64,000 bases of DNA from Porphyromonas crevioricanis (GTDB taxonomy: Bacteria > Bacteroidota > Bacteroidia > Bacteroidales > Porphyromonadaceae). The position numbers and the translations under genes are program-made. Each line of letters starts with the position of its first letter. The stretch's first letter is position 1. The stretch is taken from contig NZ_FUXH01000004.1 in the NCBI RefSeq assembly GCF_900167225.1, positions 62,001-126,000 on the forward strand, written 5' to 3'. The notes below the pieces were generated by a model that was given only the letters and a program-made list of their open reading frames with translations, searched no databases and was not told where the DNA came from. Below are positions 1 to 8,931 of the stretch, one piece after another.

Positions 1-316
1 CAAACTCTTATACTATATGATTAGAAGTTTTACAGCACAAGTATTGGCTTTGTAGAGTACTGTTAGTAACATATATTCCTAAAACCATATAAATATAATG
101 CTTAATAGTCTTATTATCAGATGATTATATATATCAATATGATTGATATATACATGTATGTGAGGTGTTTGTTGCCTCAATATAGAGATGTAAACCAGTG
201 TGGGAATGCATATATCTAAATTATAACAGGGGGTGGATTTATAAATATACTCTTTGGGATGTGATTTGTCTTTATATATTTGTATTCATAAGAACAAACT
301 CAAAATTGTAGACATA
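1..316. other. Gene-free window start, AT-rich upstream region
   Basis: No credible reading frame is seen here. The stretch is very AT-rich and holds a perfect inverted repeat at 128-152, listed separately, ahead of the HTH regulator. No clear TTTG/TAnnTTTG promoter was found. A gene ending just left of the window cannot be excluded. Confidence 0.6.
128..152. promoter_or_regulatory. 11-bp perfect inverted repeat, possible operator
   Basis: Two 11-base arms (TATATATCAAT and ATTGATATATA) flank a 3-base centre ATG. The repeat lies about 165 bases upstream of a gene for an HTH regulator, so an autoregulatory operator is a reasonable inference. The high AT content makes chance palindromes likelier, and no second copy was noticed in the window. 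Confidence 0.35.
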
Positions 317-844
317 ATGTCAGAAGAAATAGGCTTGGATGCCGTTCAAATAAGAGATCGTATCCAGTACATGCTAAATGTATTGGAAATGAAGTCTTCT
401 GCTTTCGCTGACAGTTGCGAACTTCCGAGAGCTACTGTGTCGAATATTCTCAATGGGAAGTCCAATGTGACGTTGGAAGTCTTGAATAAGATTATCCGGA
501 CATTTCCTGATTGGTCTCATGCTTGGCTATTATTCGGTACAGGCCCCATGCAACATTTGGCTCACGAAGAACAGTCTCTCTTTTCAACAGAGGAGCTAGA
601 TCAGGGAATGCGTCAAGAATCGAGAAATCCTGACCATTCTACTGACTTGTTTCAAAAATCGCAGCCATCAGGGGTTGAGAAAAAACGAGAAAAAGATGCA
701 GTAGCCACTCAATCGGAAACAACTTCCCCTCCGACTATCGTGATACAACAGCCAACCAAGGCCATAGAAAAGATCATCGTATTCTATACAGATAGCAGTT
801 ATCAAACCTTTATGCCTTCTGATATGGGTGAAACAGGCCAATAA
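317..844 (+). CDS. XRE-type helix-turn-helix DNA-binding protein
   Basis: This 175-residue protein is probably a sequence-specific transcription regulator. Residues about 9-65 form a Cro/C1-type helix-turn-helix: a helix with RDRIQYML, then SSAFADSCELPRATVSNIL as the paired recognition helices, then a stabilising helix with LEVLNKII. The segment WLLFGTGPM directly after the fold is common in Bacteroidota XRE proteins. The rest is low-complexity, polar and Gln/Ser-rich, and probably disordered. The start at 317 is preferred over an in-frame ATG at 254 because the extra 21 residues do not belong to the fold. The targets are unknown. A palindrome upstream (128-152) may be its operator. Confidence 0.75.
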   Translation: MSEEIGLDAVQIRDRIQYMLNVLEMKSSAFADSCELPRATVSNILNGKSNVTLEVLNKIIRTFPDWSHAWLLFGTGPMQHLAHEEQSLFSTEELDQGMRQESRNPDHSTDLFQKSQPSGVEKKREKDAVATQSETTSPPTIVIQQPTKAIEKIIVFYTDSSYQTFMPSDMGETGQ

Positions 845-979
845 GCGAAGGGAGAAACTGAAGACACGGGGAGTATTGCCTGCTGTATATAACCAAGTCT
901 GAAATCTAATGAGGACAATTGTTACAAATGCTCCGCCATAAACAGCATAGACTTATCCATGGTGCTTGCAAGGATACCT

Positions 980-987
980 TTATCTTT
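980..987 (+). promoter_or_regulatory. -7 element TATCTTTG for pyrK-pyrD
   Basis: The octamer matches the Bacteroidota -7 consensus TAnnTTTG. It lies 32 bases before the pyrK start at 1020. No good -33 TTTG is seen 19-21 bases upstream. It supports 1020 rather than 966 as the start, because 966 lies upstream of the promoter. Confidence 0.5.
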
Positions 988-1019
988 GTATCGGACAACA
1001 TAGCCCATATTATATTACA

Positions 1020-1811
1020 ATGTTTCAGAAATACCAACAACTCATGCCGGTTGTAGGCATAAGCCAACCCGGAGGCACTTACCATCTGATTGAGTTGGCT
1101 TGCCCGGCAGAGATACCACTAAGAGATGTCGAGCCAGGACAATTCGTGGAAATATCCGTACCCGGCCGCAAGTTCATGCTGCGTCGTCCAATATCCATTT
1201 GTGATATAGACGAGCAGAAAAACCACCTGCTGTTACTTGTAGATGCAGTAGGAGAAGGAACACGACTTATCACTCAAGTGAAGAGTGGAGACAGCCTTGA
1301 TATTCTTTTTCCATTGGGGAAAGGCTTCTCACTCCCATCTTCTTCTAAGGCTTCTCCTCTTCTGGTGGGAGGAGGGGTCGGTATAGCTCCCATGTTATAC
1401 TTAGCCAGAAGTATTTACCGCCATTCCGGTGAAAAACCGAAAGTCCTTTTAGGTGCAAAAAATGCTGCGTATCTGAAGGGTATTGCAGATCGCTTTTCCG
1501 AGTTTTCCCAACTCTATTTGTGTACGGATGATGGCACTCTTGGAAAAAAAGGCTTTGTCACAGACCACGAGATTTGGCAGCAAAAGCACTCTCATGTATA
1601 TGTATGTGGCCCTAAACCGATGATGAAGTCCGTAGCTCATAAAGTGGCTGGAGGAGATGCTTGTGTGGAATTCTCTCTGGAAAATATGATGGCTTGTGGC
1701 TTAGGTGCCTGCCTCTGTTGTGTGGAACAGACCGTTACCGGCAATCGATGTGTGTGTACAGAAGGACCCGTATTCAAATTGGAGGAACTAACATGGCTCA
1801 AACAGCAGTAA
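1020..1811 (+). CDS. pyrK: Dihydroorotate dehydrogenase B, electron transfer subunit
   Basis: PyrK passes electrons from dihydroorotate oxidation by PyrD to NAD+ through FAD and a [2Fe-2S] cluster, in cytosolic pyrimidine synthesis. The 263-residue protein has an N-terminal FAD-binding barrel with RRPISICD, then a nucleotide-binding domain with [13 protein letters not shown]. The C-terminal cluster-binding segment CGLGACLCC ends with a later CVC, as the family requires. Length is normal. The reading frame overlaps the pyrD start (1793) by 19 bases, so the two are translationally coupled. An ATG at 966 would add residues not typical of the family and would precede the likely promoter. Confidence 0.93.
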   Translation: MFQKYQQLMPVVGISQPGGTYHLIELACPAEIPLRDVEPGQFVEISVPGRKFMLRRPISICDIDEQKNHLLLLVDAVGEGTRLITQVKSGDSLDILFPLGKGFSLPSSSKASPLLVGGGVGIAPMLYLARSIYRHSGEKPKVLLGAKNAAYLKGIADRFSEFSQLYLCTDDGTLGKKGFVTDHEIWQQKHSHVYVCGPKPMMKSVAHKVAGGDACVEFSLENMMACGLGACLCCVEQTVTGNRCVCTEGPVFKLEELTWLKQQ

Positions 1812-2704
1812 ACATAGGTGGTCTAAAGCTAAAAAACCCTATAATGACCGCTTCCGGTACTTTTGGCTATGGGACGGAATTTTCAGACCTGATGGATATT
1901 TCTTCTTTGGGAGGAATAGTTGTGAAAGGGACAACCCTTCACCATAGAGAAGGAAACCCTTATCCTCGCATGGCTGAGACAGCTTCTGGAATGTTGAATG
2001 CTGTCGGATTGCAAAATAAAGGGGTAGACTACTTTGCCGAGCACATATATCCAACTCTTGAGGCTTACAATACAGAGTTTATAGTAAATGTAAGTGGATC
2101 TCGCATAGAAGATTATGCAGAGACAGCCAGAAAGGTGGCTCAACTCGACAGGATACATGCAATAGAGTTAAATATATCCTGCCCTAATGTCAAGGAAGGA
2201 GGGATGGCCTTTGGAGTTTGTCCCCCCTCTGCAGCAGAGGTAGTGGCTGCGGTGAGGGCTTCTTATCCTAAAACTTTGATTGTGAAACTCTCCCCAAATG
2301 TCTCAGATATATGTGCTATAGCCCGAGCCGTGGAAGCTGCTGGAGCCGATGCTGTATCTCTGATCAATACCTTGCTTGGAATGGCTATTGACGTGCGAAG
2401 TAGAAAGCCTATCCTCAGTACCATTACTGGAGGATTATCCGGCCCGGCCATCAAACCCGTGGCCCTGCGTATGGTATGGCAGGTTGCACAAGCTGTGTCG
2501 GTCCCCGTGATAGGGATGGGAGGAATATCCTGTATCGAGGATGTCGTAGCTTTTCTTTTAGCTGGAGCCACTGCCATACAAGTCGGATATTACAACTTTG
2601 TGGATCCAACCGTGTCAGGACGTCTGGTACAGGAATTGAACAATTACCTCGAATCCGAGGGTATAAGTGATGTAAATGAGCTGATCGGAGGCTTGATTTG
2701 CTAA
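1793..2704 (+). CDS. pyrD: Dihydroorotate dehydrogenase B (NAD+), catalytic subunit
   Basis: This enzyme oxidises dihydroorotate to orotate with FMN, the fourth step of UMP synthesis, and works as a complex with PyrK. It has 303 residues, the usual length for class 1B. Visible landmarks are the N-terminal [13 protein letters not shown], the [11 protein letters not shown] segment carrying the class-1B catalytic Cys, the VKLSPNV strand, and the C-terminal FMN phosphate loops VIGMGGI and GATAIQVG. The start [10 protein letters not shown] at 1793 matches family N-termini. The longer in-frame extension from 1661 lies inside pyrK and is rejected. pyrK and pyrD form a two-gene operon. Confidence 0.95.
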   Translation: MAQTAVNIGGLKLKNPIMTASGTFGYGTEFSDLMDISSLGGIVVKGTTLHHREGNPYPRMAETASGMLNAVGLQNKGVDYFAEHIYPTLEAYNTEFIVNVSGSRIEDYAETARKVAQLDRIHAIELNISCPNVKEGGMAFGVCPPSAAEVVAAVRASYPKTLIVKLSPNVSDICAIARAVEAAGADAVSLINTLLGMAIDVRSRKPILSTITGGLSGPAIKPVALRMVWQVAQAVSVPVIGMGGISCIEDVVAFLLAGATAIQVGYYNFVDPTVSGRLVQELNNYLESEGISDVNELIGGLIC

Positions 2705-2724
2705 TAAAACGGAGACTTTGATAT

Positions 2725-3438
2725 ATGCCGGACTTTTCTCTTTCCTCCTTGTTTGAATACTCTCATCCGTCTTTGTTTGAAGCTGGGGTCCGTATATTGC
2801 TCAGCCTTCTTTTGGGAGGGGCAATTGGTTTGGAGCGCGAAGCAAAATATCACTCAGCTGGTTTCCGAACGTTTACGTTGATATGTCTGGGCTCCACGTT
2901 GGCAATGCTTATTTCTATCTGGACTCCTTTGTCCACACATCTGAGTAGTAGCAATCCAGGAGACCCGGCACGCATTGCGGCACAGGTACTTACCGGTGTC
3001 GGTTTCCTGGGAGCTGGAGCCATTATGCGCACGAAGGCGAGTATACAAGGGCTTACTACAGCTGCTGGCATCTGGGTCTCCGCAGTGATCGGGTTGGCTA
3101 TTGGGGCTGGGTTGTATGTCCCATCGGTAGTTGTCACCGCTCTTGTTATTGCCGTATTGTCCATGATGGATCGTTTGGAAATATCCAGACGCATCGGAGG
3201 ATACAACAAGTTGATTGAGTTGCAGTTTTGTAGCCAATTGGGGGGGATGGAAACAGTGACCCAAATTATGGCCAAACACAATGTGAAAATCATAAACTTC
3301 AGCACAGAACACGATTTACAAAACATGAGTTTTGCTATTTCTTTGAGTGTCCGTATTTCCTCTCTAAACAACGAAACAGAGCTCTCCAATGAGCTGTGCC
3401 AACTCCCCAATCTGATCAGCATGAAGATTTACTCTTAA
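2725..3438 (+). CDS. MgtC/SapB family membrane protein
   Basis: This is a 237-residue inner-membrane protein. The family signature GLERE followed by AGFRTFTLICLGS is present at about residues 36-60, and several hydrophobic helices fill the first 145 residues. GAGAIMRTKASIQGLTTAAGIWVSA is another conserved block (residues about 96-120). The soluble C-terminus resembles the ACT-like tail of MgtC proteins. Some MgtC relatives help cells survive low magnesium or act on F-type ATPase. A specific role here is not shown. It starts 20 bases after pyrD and may be cotranscribed with it. Confidence 0.85.
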   Translation: MPDFSLSSLFEYSHPSLFEAGVRILLSLLLGGAIGLEREAKYHSAGFRTFTLICLGSTLAMLISIWTPLSTHLSSSNPGDPARIAAQVLTGVGFLGAGAIMRTKASIQGLTTAAGIWVSAVIGLAIGAGLYVPSVVVTALVIAVLSMMDRLEISRRIGGYNKLIELQFCSQLGGMETVTQIMAKHNVKIINFSTEHDLQNMSFAISLSVRISSLNNETELSNELCQLPNLISMKIYS

Positions 3439-3468
3439 GCGAAGACAAATCTTGGGTATTAGCAGGCT

Positions 3469-4272
3469 ATGAAAGTCTATGAATTTGGAAGAGAGAACTC
3501 CAAGAGGCTACTGTTCTTTCAGGGATCTTGTACTTGTTGGACGGATTATATGCCCTCCATCAAATTGTTGGCAAAACACCTGCATATCATTGTTCCGGCT
3601 ATTGAGGGGCATGATCCGACGGAAAAGAAAGATTTCGTTTCTGTAGAGAAGACAGTGAGTGATACAACGGACTATTTGCTAAAACATGGCTATGGAGAAC
3701 TTTGGGGAGTGTATGGATTGAGTATAGGTGGAGCAATGGCTTTGCGTATGCTGGCAGAACATCGCATCACGATCCACAAGGCTATCATTGATGGGGGAAT
3801 TACTCCTTATAATTTCCCACGTTGGATTACACGTCTTATCCTTCTCAGGGATTATCTAATGATCCAACTTATCAGAATTTTCAAACGATTTGTCAGCCCC
3901 AATCGCTGGACTCCGGCTGGGGATAATGGTAAAGAGAGATACCAAGATATGTTTTCTTTTCTCAGGGGATTATCTCGAAGGACCATTTGGAATATTTTTG
4001 ACTCGGCTAACAACTACAAGATGCCCATAACTATGCCAGCATTGGCAACAGAGATTCTATTTTGGTACGGTTCTCGAGAAAAAGACTCTCGAAAGAGAGA
4101 TCTTCAATGGGTTTCGAAATATGTGAATGGCATACATACGAGAGAAATTCCTGATATGGAACACGGAGAACTGGTGATGATGCATCCCGAGCAGTTCTGT
4201 GAGGTAGCAAGTGATTTTCTGATATACAAACCCGCATGGCAACTTCCTTGTTTTAGCATAAATCCCATGTGA
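3469..4272 (+). CDS. Alpha/beta-fold hydrolase
   Basis: The 267-residue protein has the alpha/beta-hydrolase layout. The nucleophile elbow GLSIGG is at about residues 83-88, with Ser as nucleophile. An acid is likely in the GSREKDSRKRD region, and the base is His in MEHGELVMMHPEQF near the C-terminus. An N-terminal FFQGSCTCWTDY stretch replaces the usual HGxxG oxyanion motif. No signal peptide is seen, so it is probably cytosolic. The substrate is unknown. It lies 30 bases after the MgtC-like gene on the same strand. Confidence 0.75.
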   Translation: MKVYEFGRENSKRLLFFQGSCTCWTDYMPSIKLLAKHLHIIVPAIEGHDPTEKKDFVSVEKTVSDTTDYLLKHGYGELWGVYGLSIGGAMALRMLAEHRITIHKAIIDGGITPYNFPRWITRLILLRDYLMIQLIRIFKRFVSPNRWTPAGDNGKERYQDMFSFLRGLSRRTIWNIFDSANNYKMPITMPALATEILFWYGSREKDSRKRDLQWVSKYVNGIHTREIPDMEHGELVMMHPEQFCEVASDFLIYKPAWQLPCFSINPM

Positions 4273-4487
4273 CCCGAATGAATAAAATATCTAATTAAGA
4301 GTTCAGAAGAGAAGAGAAGAGTTAGCTTACACAATAGCGGAGAGGCTTTATTCAAGCTTCATTATTAAACATAACTATGATTACCTAATAATACGTATAG
4401 TATATTCTAAATCGGATTGTCTGGTAATTATTAACTTTGGTAGTGGATAAATACAAACAGAACACACGTAAAAAAGTACAGTATAAT
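4273..4487. other. Intergenic gap with promoter for the YqeY-like gene
   Basis: The gap contains no credible gene. A TAACTTTG octamer at 4432-4439 fits the -7 consensus TAnnTTTG and would give an mRNA start about 45 bases before the next gene. A good -33 element is not seen. Confidence 0.45.
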
Positions 4488-4937
4488 ATGAGCTTATTTG
4501 AGGACATCAATGGTGAGATCAAAACAGCTATGCTGGCACGCGAGAAGGTGCGTTTGGAAGCATTGCGAAGCATAAAGAAGGAATTCATGGAAGCTGTCAC
4601 AGCCAAAGGTTCGGATGGCACACTACACGATGAACAAGCCCTGAAAATCTTGCGAAAATTGCATAAACAACGGATGGAATCGGCCGAGATATACAAGCAG
4701 AACAATCGTCCCGAATTGGCGGAAGTCGAATTAGCAGAGGCCGAAGTAATCGCCTCTTTCTTACCGGCAATGCTTAGTGAAGAACGGGTTGAGCCAATTA
4801 TTAGAGAACTTATTGCTGAATTAGGGGTTTCTGATATAAAAATGATGGGCAAGGTAATCGGAGCCGCTCAAAAAAAACTTGAAGGGAAAGCCGAAGGAGC
4901 CGTCATTGCAGGCATTGTAAAGCGATTACTGTCGTAA
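4488..4937 (+). CDS. GatB/YqeY domain-containing protein
   Basis: This 149-residue, highly charged helical protein matches the YqeY family, which resembles the tail domain of GatB of the Glu/Asp-tRNA amidotransferase. Typical features are the N-terminal LFEDINGEIKTAMLAREK, a central KQRMESAEIYKQNNRPELAE, FLPAMLSEE, and the C-terminal MGKVIGAAQKKLEGKAEGAVI. The role may involve tRNA binding, but it is not established. The start at 4488 is supported by a -7 element at 4432-4439. An upstream in-frame codon at 4437 would overlap that promoter. Confidence 0.88.
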   Translation: MSLFEDINGEIKTAMLAREKVRLEALRSIKKEFMEAVTAKGSDGTLHDEQALKILRKLHKQRMESAEIYKQNNRPELAEVELAEAEVIASFLPAMLSEERVEPIIRELIAELGVSDIKMMGKVIGAAQKKLEGKAEGAVIAGIVKRLLS

Positions 4938-5002
4938 ATATCAGTGCCCATCCCCCATAAATTAAGTGGAACGACAACTGTTCTTCGTCCGGTATAGTAT
5001 GT

Positions 5003-6556
5003 ATGGAATATAAGGAAGAATTACAAGCCGATCTTTTTAGCCCTCAAGACCTTATGCAAATGGAGGCACGAGGTATTACTCCGGATAAAGCTCTGGAGCA
5101 GGTGCGTATGATCAGCGAGGGAACCCCCTATCCTGAAATCATCACTTCAGCATCTCTGGATAGAGGCATTGTACGTATAGATCTATCGGAGAAGTCCGCT
5201 TATCTGGATTTATGGGAAGACTATATGCAAAGTCTCGAAGCCAATGTGACTAAAATGGTGCCTGCTTCGGGAGCAGCCACACGTATGTTCAAAGATCTGT
5301 ATGCTTTCCTTGAAGCTCCATATGATATCCCTCAAACGGAATCGGAACAACTCTTTTTCGAACGGATACAAGACTTTGCTTTCTATGGTTTGCTTAATGA
5401 GGCTTGTCTACGAAACAATTGGAGGCCTATACAGAAGCTCGTTTCTCAAGAGGATTTCAAACTTGTAGTAAAAAATTTGCTACAAAAAGACGGTATCAAC
5501 TATGGCAATCTCCCCAAAGGGCTGCTGCTTTTTCACAAAGGACTTAAACATCCGCGCACTGCAGTGGAGGAGCATATGGTGGAAGCTGCCATCTACACAA
5601 GGCCAAACGATGGACTGGTAAAGTTGCACTTCACCGTCTCGACTGAGCATCGCGAGGCTTTCATGGCATTGATAGAGAAAAAGAAAATCGAATACGAAGA
5701 TTACTACTGTGTTCGATACGACATTAGCCTCAGCGAACAAAAATCATCTACAGATACTATAGCTCTTACTCCACAAGGGGAGATATTCCGTTTGCCTGAG
5801 GGTGAAATGCTATTTCGCCCTGGTGGACATGGAGCTTTGATACAGAATCTCAATGACCTCGATGCAGACATCGTTTTCATAAAGAACATTGACAATGTAG
5901 TTCCCGAAGAGCAGCTTTGTGATACTATCGTATACAAAAAGCTGCTTGGGGGGATATTGGTAGCTCTTCGTAGACAGGTATTTGCTTATGTAGGTAAACT
6001 AAAGCAGGCAAAAACGAGTCGCAACGAGTTGAATGAGATATATTCTTTCCTACGAGAGAACTTTGCTATTTGCCTTCCAGATGTAGACAAGATAGATGAC
6101 AATAGACTTCAGGCAGCCCTCTTGAGTAAACTGGATAGACCTCTCAGGGTCTGTGGTATGGTCAAGAATGAGGGAGAACCGGGCGGAGGGCCTTTCATTA
6201 TTCGAGAGCCGGATGGATCTTCATCTTTGCAAATACTGGAAAGTTCGCAGATAGATACTTCTCGAGAAGATCAGCTGGCCCTATTCCGTGAGGGCAGTTT
6301 CTTCAACCCTGTAGACTTGGTTTGTTCCAAACTGCGTCCGGAGGGTGGACATTATGACCTCAATGAGTTTGTAAATGCGAAAACGGCCTTTGTATCCGAG
6401 AAAACCTACAATGGCAAGCCTCTATTAGGATTAGAATTGCCGGGATTATGGAATGGAGGTATGCACCATTGGCTGACTCTTTTTGTAGAGGTGCCTCTTA
6501 CTACTTTCTCTCCTGTCAAGGAAGTAAATGACCTACTAGATCCTGTCCATCAGTAG
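5003..6556 (+). CDS. DUF4301 family protein
   Basis: The 517-residue cytosolic protein matches my memory of DUF4301, a Bacteroidota family of unknown function. It opens with LFSPQDLMQMEARGI and has conserved blocks KMVPASGAATRMFKDL, PKGLLLFHKG, RPGGHGALIQNLN and VFIKNIDNV. The GxxTRMF and GHGALIxNLN motifs recall nucleotidyltransferases of the UDP-sugar pyrophosphorylase type, so sugar-nucleotide chemistry is a guess only. It starts 65 bases after the YqeY-like gene and is followed 48 bases later by aminopeptidase P. Confidence 0.75.
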   Translation: MEYKEELQADLFSPQDLMQMEARGITPDKALEQVRMISEGTPYPEIITSASLDRGIVRIDLSEKSAYLDLWEDYMQSLEANVTKMVPASGAATRMFKDLYAFLEAPYDIPQTESEQLFFERIQDFAFYGLLNEACLRNNWRPIQKLVSQEDFKLVVKNLLQKDGINYGNLPKGLLLFHKGLKHPRTAVEEHMVEAAIYTRPNDGLVKLHFTVSTEHREAFMALIEKKKIEYEDYYCVRYDISLSEQKSSTDTIALTPQGEIFRLPEGEMLFRPGGHGALIQNLNDLDADIVFIKNIDNVVPEEQLCDTIVYKKLLGGILVALRRQVFAYVGKLKQAKTSRNELNEIYSFLRENFAICLPDVDKIDDNRLQAALLSKLDRPLRVCGMVKNEGEPGGGPFIIREPDGSSSLQILESSQIDTSREDQLALFREGSFFNPVDLVCSKLRPEGGHYDLNEFVNAKTAFVSEKTYNGKPLLGLELPGLWNGGMHHWLTLFVEVPLTTFSPVKEVNDLLDPVHQ

Positions 6557-6604
6557 GATCAATCAACAGCTAAATACACAAACAACAAAACAGATACTGA
6601 AAAT

Positions 6605-8392
6605 ATGCAGATCAAGGAACACGTAGAAAGGCTTAGAGCTGCCATGCATAAGAATGGTTTCAAGGCTTATATTATCCCATCTTCCGATGCTCACCTGAGC
6701 GAATATACACCTGAGCATTGGAAAGCTCGTCTTTGGATTTCCGGCTTTTCGGGCTCGGCAGGAACAGTACTCATCACACCAGACAAGGCCGGTCTTTGGA
6801 CAGACTCGCGCTATTTTCTTCAGGCAGAAGAACAATTGCGAGGCTCTGGTATCAAACTTTACAAAGAGGGTCTGCCCGAGACACCGGGGATAGACAGCTT
6901 CTTAACATCAGAGCTGCAGCCGGGAGATGTGGTTGCTTGTGACGGACGTTGCTACCCTCATGCCGAAGCTCAAGCTTTGGAAAGTAAGTTGGAAGCATTC
7001 GGGATTCGTTTCGATTGTTCCACAGATTTATTTGACCAAACAGTGTGGCCCGATCGCCCGGCTATTCCTACAGGAAAACTATTTGGTCAGCTCACCCAAT
7101 ACAGTGGAGAGACGGCAAAAGGCAAGATTGCTCGCTGTCGCAAAGCTTTGTCTGAACATGGGGCCAATTGCTACATAATCAATATGCTTGACGAGTTGGC
7201 TTGGATCTTCAACATCAGAGGGAAAGATGTAGAATGCAACCCCGTAGGTGTAGCATACGGATTTGTTTCGGAGCAAACTGCAATTCTTTTCGTGCTTCCT
7301 GAAAAAATAGATTCAGATCTGCGTAATGAACTTGAGGTACAAGGTATCACTCTCAAACCTTATGGAGAGATCTACAACTATGTATCATCCCTGTCCGATT
7401 CTCATAAAGTACTGATAGACGGTCGTCGCATCAACGAAGCCCTCTATAAGGCTATTCCTGCTCATTGCCGGATCATAGAAGCAGTCTCCCCTATCACACT
7501 TATGAAAGCTGTAAAGAATGAGATAGAATTGCAGGGTGTACGCAATGCCATGAAGCGAGATGGAGTGGCTTTGACACGCTTTTTTATCTGGTTGGAAAAA
7601 ACTCTCGACAAGGGGCTAACTCCTAGCGAGGTTGAGATTGGAGAGAAACTCACAGCTTTCCGGGCTTTACAAGATCTATATTTCGGTGACAGCTTCGATA
7701 CAATTGCTGGATATCAAGGACATGGAGCAATTGTGCATTATCGAGCCGAAGAACCAACAGCCTACAGAGTGAAAAAGGAAGGAGTACTACTACTTGACAG
7801 CGGAGGTCAGTATTTCGATGGTACAACAGACATTACTCGTACCATCTCTCTTGACGGCAAACCGTCTAAGCAGCTACAGGAGGACTATACTCTTGTCATG
7901 AAGGGGCATATCGCCATTGCTACAGCACAGTACCTCGAAGGCACAAGAGGGAATCAGATAGATGTATTAGCTCGCAAACCACTATGGGATAGAGGATTGC
8001 ACTATGGTCATGGCACAGGGCATGGAGTTGGCTGCTTTCTGAATGTACACGAAGGGCCACAGAACATCCGTATGGAAGTGAACCCTACCCCTCTCAAAGT
8101 CGGTATGATCACCAGTAATGAGCCGGGGATTTATAGGGCTGATCAATGGGGGATACGTATCGAAAACCTTGTTGTGACAAAGCTGAATTGTGAAACGGAT
8201 TTTGGTCGTTTCTTCGGATTTGAGACACTCACTCTTTGTTATTTCGACAATAATATGATCGACAAGAGCATGCTCACAGAACAGGAGATTGAGTGGTACA
8301 ATGCTTATCAAGAAAGAGTATATAAGACTCTGTCTCCCCTACTAAGTGCAGAGGAAGCCCTTTGGTTAAAAGGAAAAACTCAAGCAATCTAA
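6605..8392 (+). CDS. Xaa-Pro aminopeptidase (M24B, aminopeptidase P)
   Basis: This cytosolic metallopeptidase removes an N-terminal residue next to proline, useful to a peptide-fermenting organism. At 595 residues it is the long three-domain form. Two creatinase-like N-terminal domains (FSGSAGTVLI, LWTDSRYFLQA) precede the pita-bread catalytic domain. The dinuclear metal ligands are visible: Asp in LLLDSGGQY and in GTTDITRT, His in GHGTGHGVG, Glu in TSNEPGIY and Glu in GIRIENL. The C-terminal tail EWYNAYQERVY is typical. The next gene starts 12 bases after its stop. Confidence 0.93.
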   Translation: MQIKEHVERLRAAMHKNGFKAYIIPSSDAHLSEYTPEHWKARLWISGFSGSAGTVLITPDKAGLWTDSRYFLQAEEQLRGSGIKLYKEGLPETPGIDSFLTSELQPGDVVACDGRCYPHAEAQALESKLEAFGIRFDCSTDLFDQTVWPDRPAIPTGKLFGQLTQYSGETAKGKIARCRKALSEHGANCYIINMLDELAWIFNIRGKDVECNPVGVAYGFVSEQTAILFVLPEKIDSDLRNELEVQGITLKPYGEIYNYVSSLSDSHKVLIDGRRINEALYKAIPAHCRIIEAVSPITLMKAVKNEIELQGVRNAMKRDGVALTRFFIWLEKTLDKGLTPSEVEIGEKLTAFRALQDLYFGDSFDTIAGYQGHGAIVHYRAEEPTAYRVKKEGVLLLDSGGQYFDGTTDITRTISLDGKPSKQLQEDYTLVMKGHIAIATAQYLEGTRGNQIDVLARKPLWDRGLHYGHGTGHGVGCFLNVHEGPQNIRMEVNPTPLKVGMITSNEPGIYRADQWGIRIENLVVTKLNCETDFGRFFGFETLTLCYFDNNMIDKSMLTEQEIEWYNAYQERVYKTLSPLLSAEEALWLKGKTQAI

Positions 8393-8403
8393 ATTCGTAC
8401 AGA

Positions 8404-8931
8404 ATGGCCTTAATAAAGGAAGTCAGAGGTTTTCAACCTCAGTTTGGGGATAACTGCTTTTTGGCAGAAAACGCCACCGTGATCGGGGATGTGGTCATGG
8501 GGGACAATTGCAGTGTTTGGTTTGGAGCAGTGGTACGTGGCGATGTTAATAGTATACGCATTGGGAACAATGTGAATATACAAGACGGCGCAGTAATACA
8601 CACGCTCTATGAGAAGTCTCAAACAGTGTTGGGGAATTACGTCTCTCTGGGACACAATGTAGTTGTACATGGTGCCACAGTGGAGGATTATGCACTTATC
8701 GGTATGGGATCAGTAGTCTTAGATCATGCGGTAATCGGAAAAGGTGCTATCATTGCGGCCGGTTCCGTGGTGTTATCTGGTACTCATGTAGAGCCAGGGA
8801 GCATATACGCAGGAGTACCCGCCAAATTTGTCAAAAATATAGATCCTGAACAGGCAGCAGAGATCAACCTTCGTATTGCACACAACTACACGACCTACGC
8901 CTCTTGGTACTCTTCACCCCAAAATGACTAA
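8404..8931 (+). CDS. Gamma-carbonic anhydrase family protein
   Basis: The 175-residue protein is a left-handed parallel beta-helix built of hexapeptide repeats, such as GDVVMGDNCSVWFGAVVRGD and IRIGNNVNIQDGAVIHT. The presumed zinc ligands are the His in AVIHT and the two in LGHNVVVHG. Members are trimers. Some hydrate CO2, and many have no shown activity. The start MALIKEVRG at 8404 fits family N-termini. An in-frame upstream codon at 8362 lies inside aminopeptidase P. Its stop overlaps the next gene's start by 8 bases. Confidence 0.88.
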   Translation: MALIKEVRGFQPQFGDNCFLAENATVIGDVVMGDNCSVWFGAVVRGDVNSIRIGNNVNIQDGAVIHTLYEKSQTVLGNYVSLGHNVVVHGATVEDYALIGMGSVVLDHAVIGKGAIIAAGSVVLSGTHVEPGSIYAGVPAKFVKNIDPEQAAEINLRIAHNYTTYASWYSSPQND

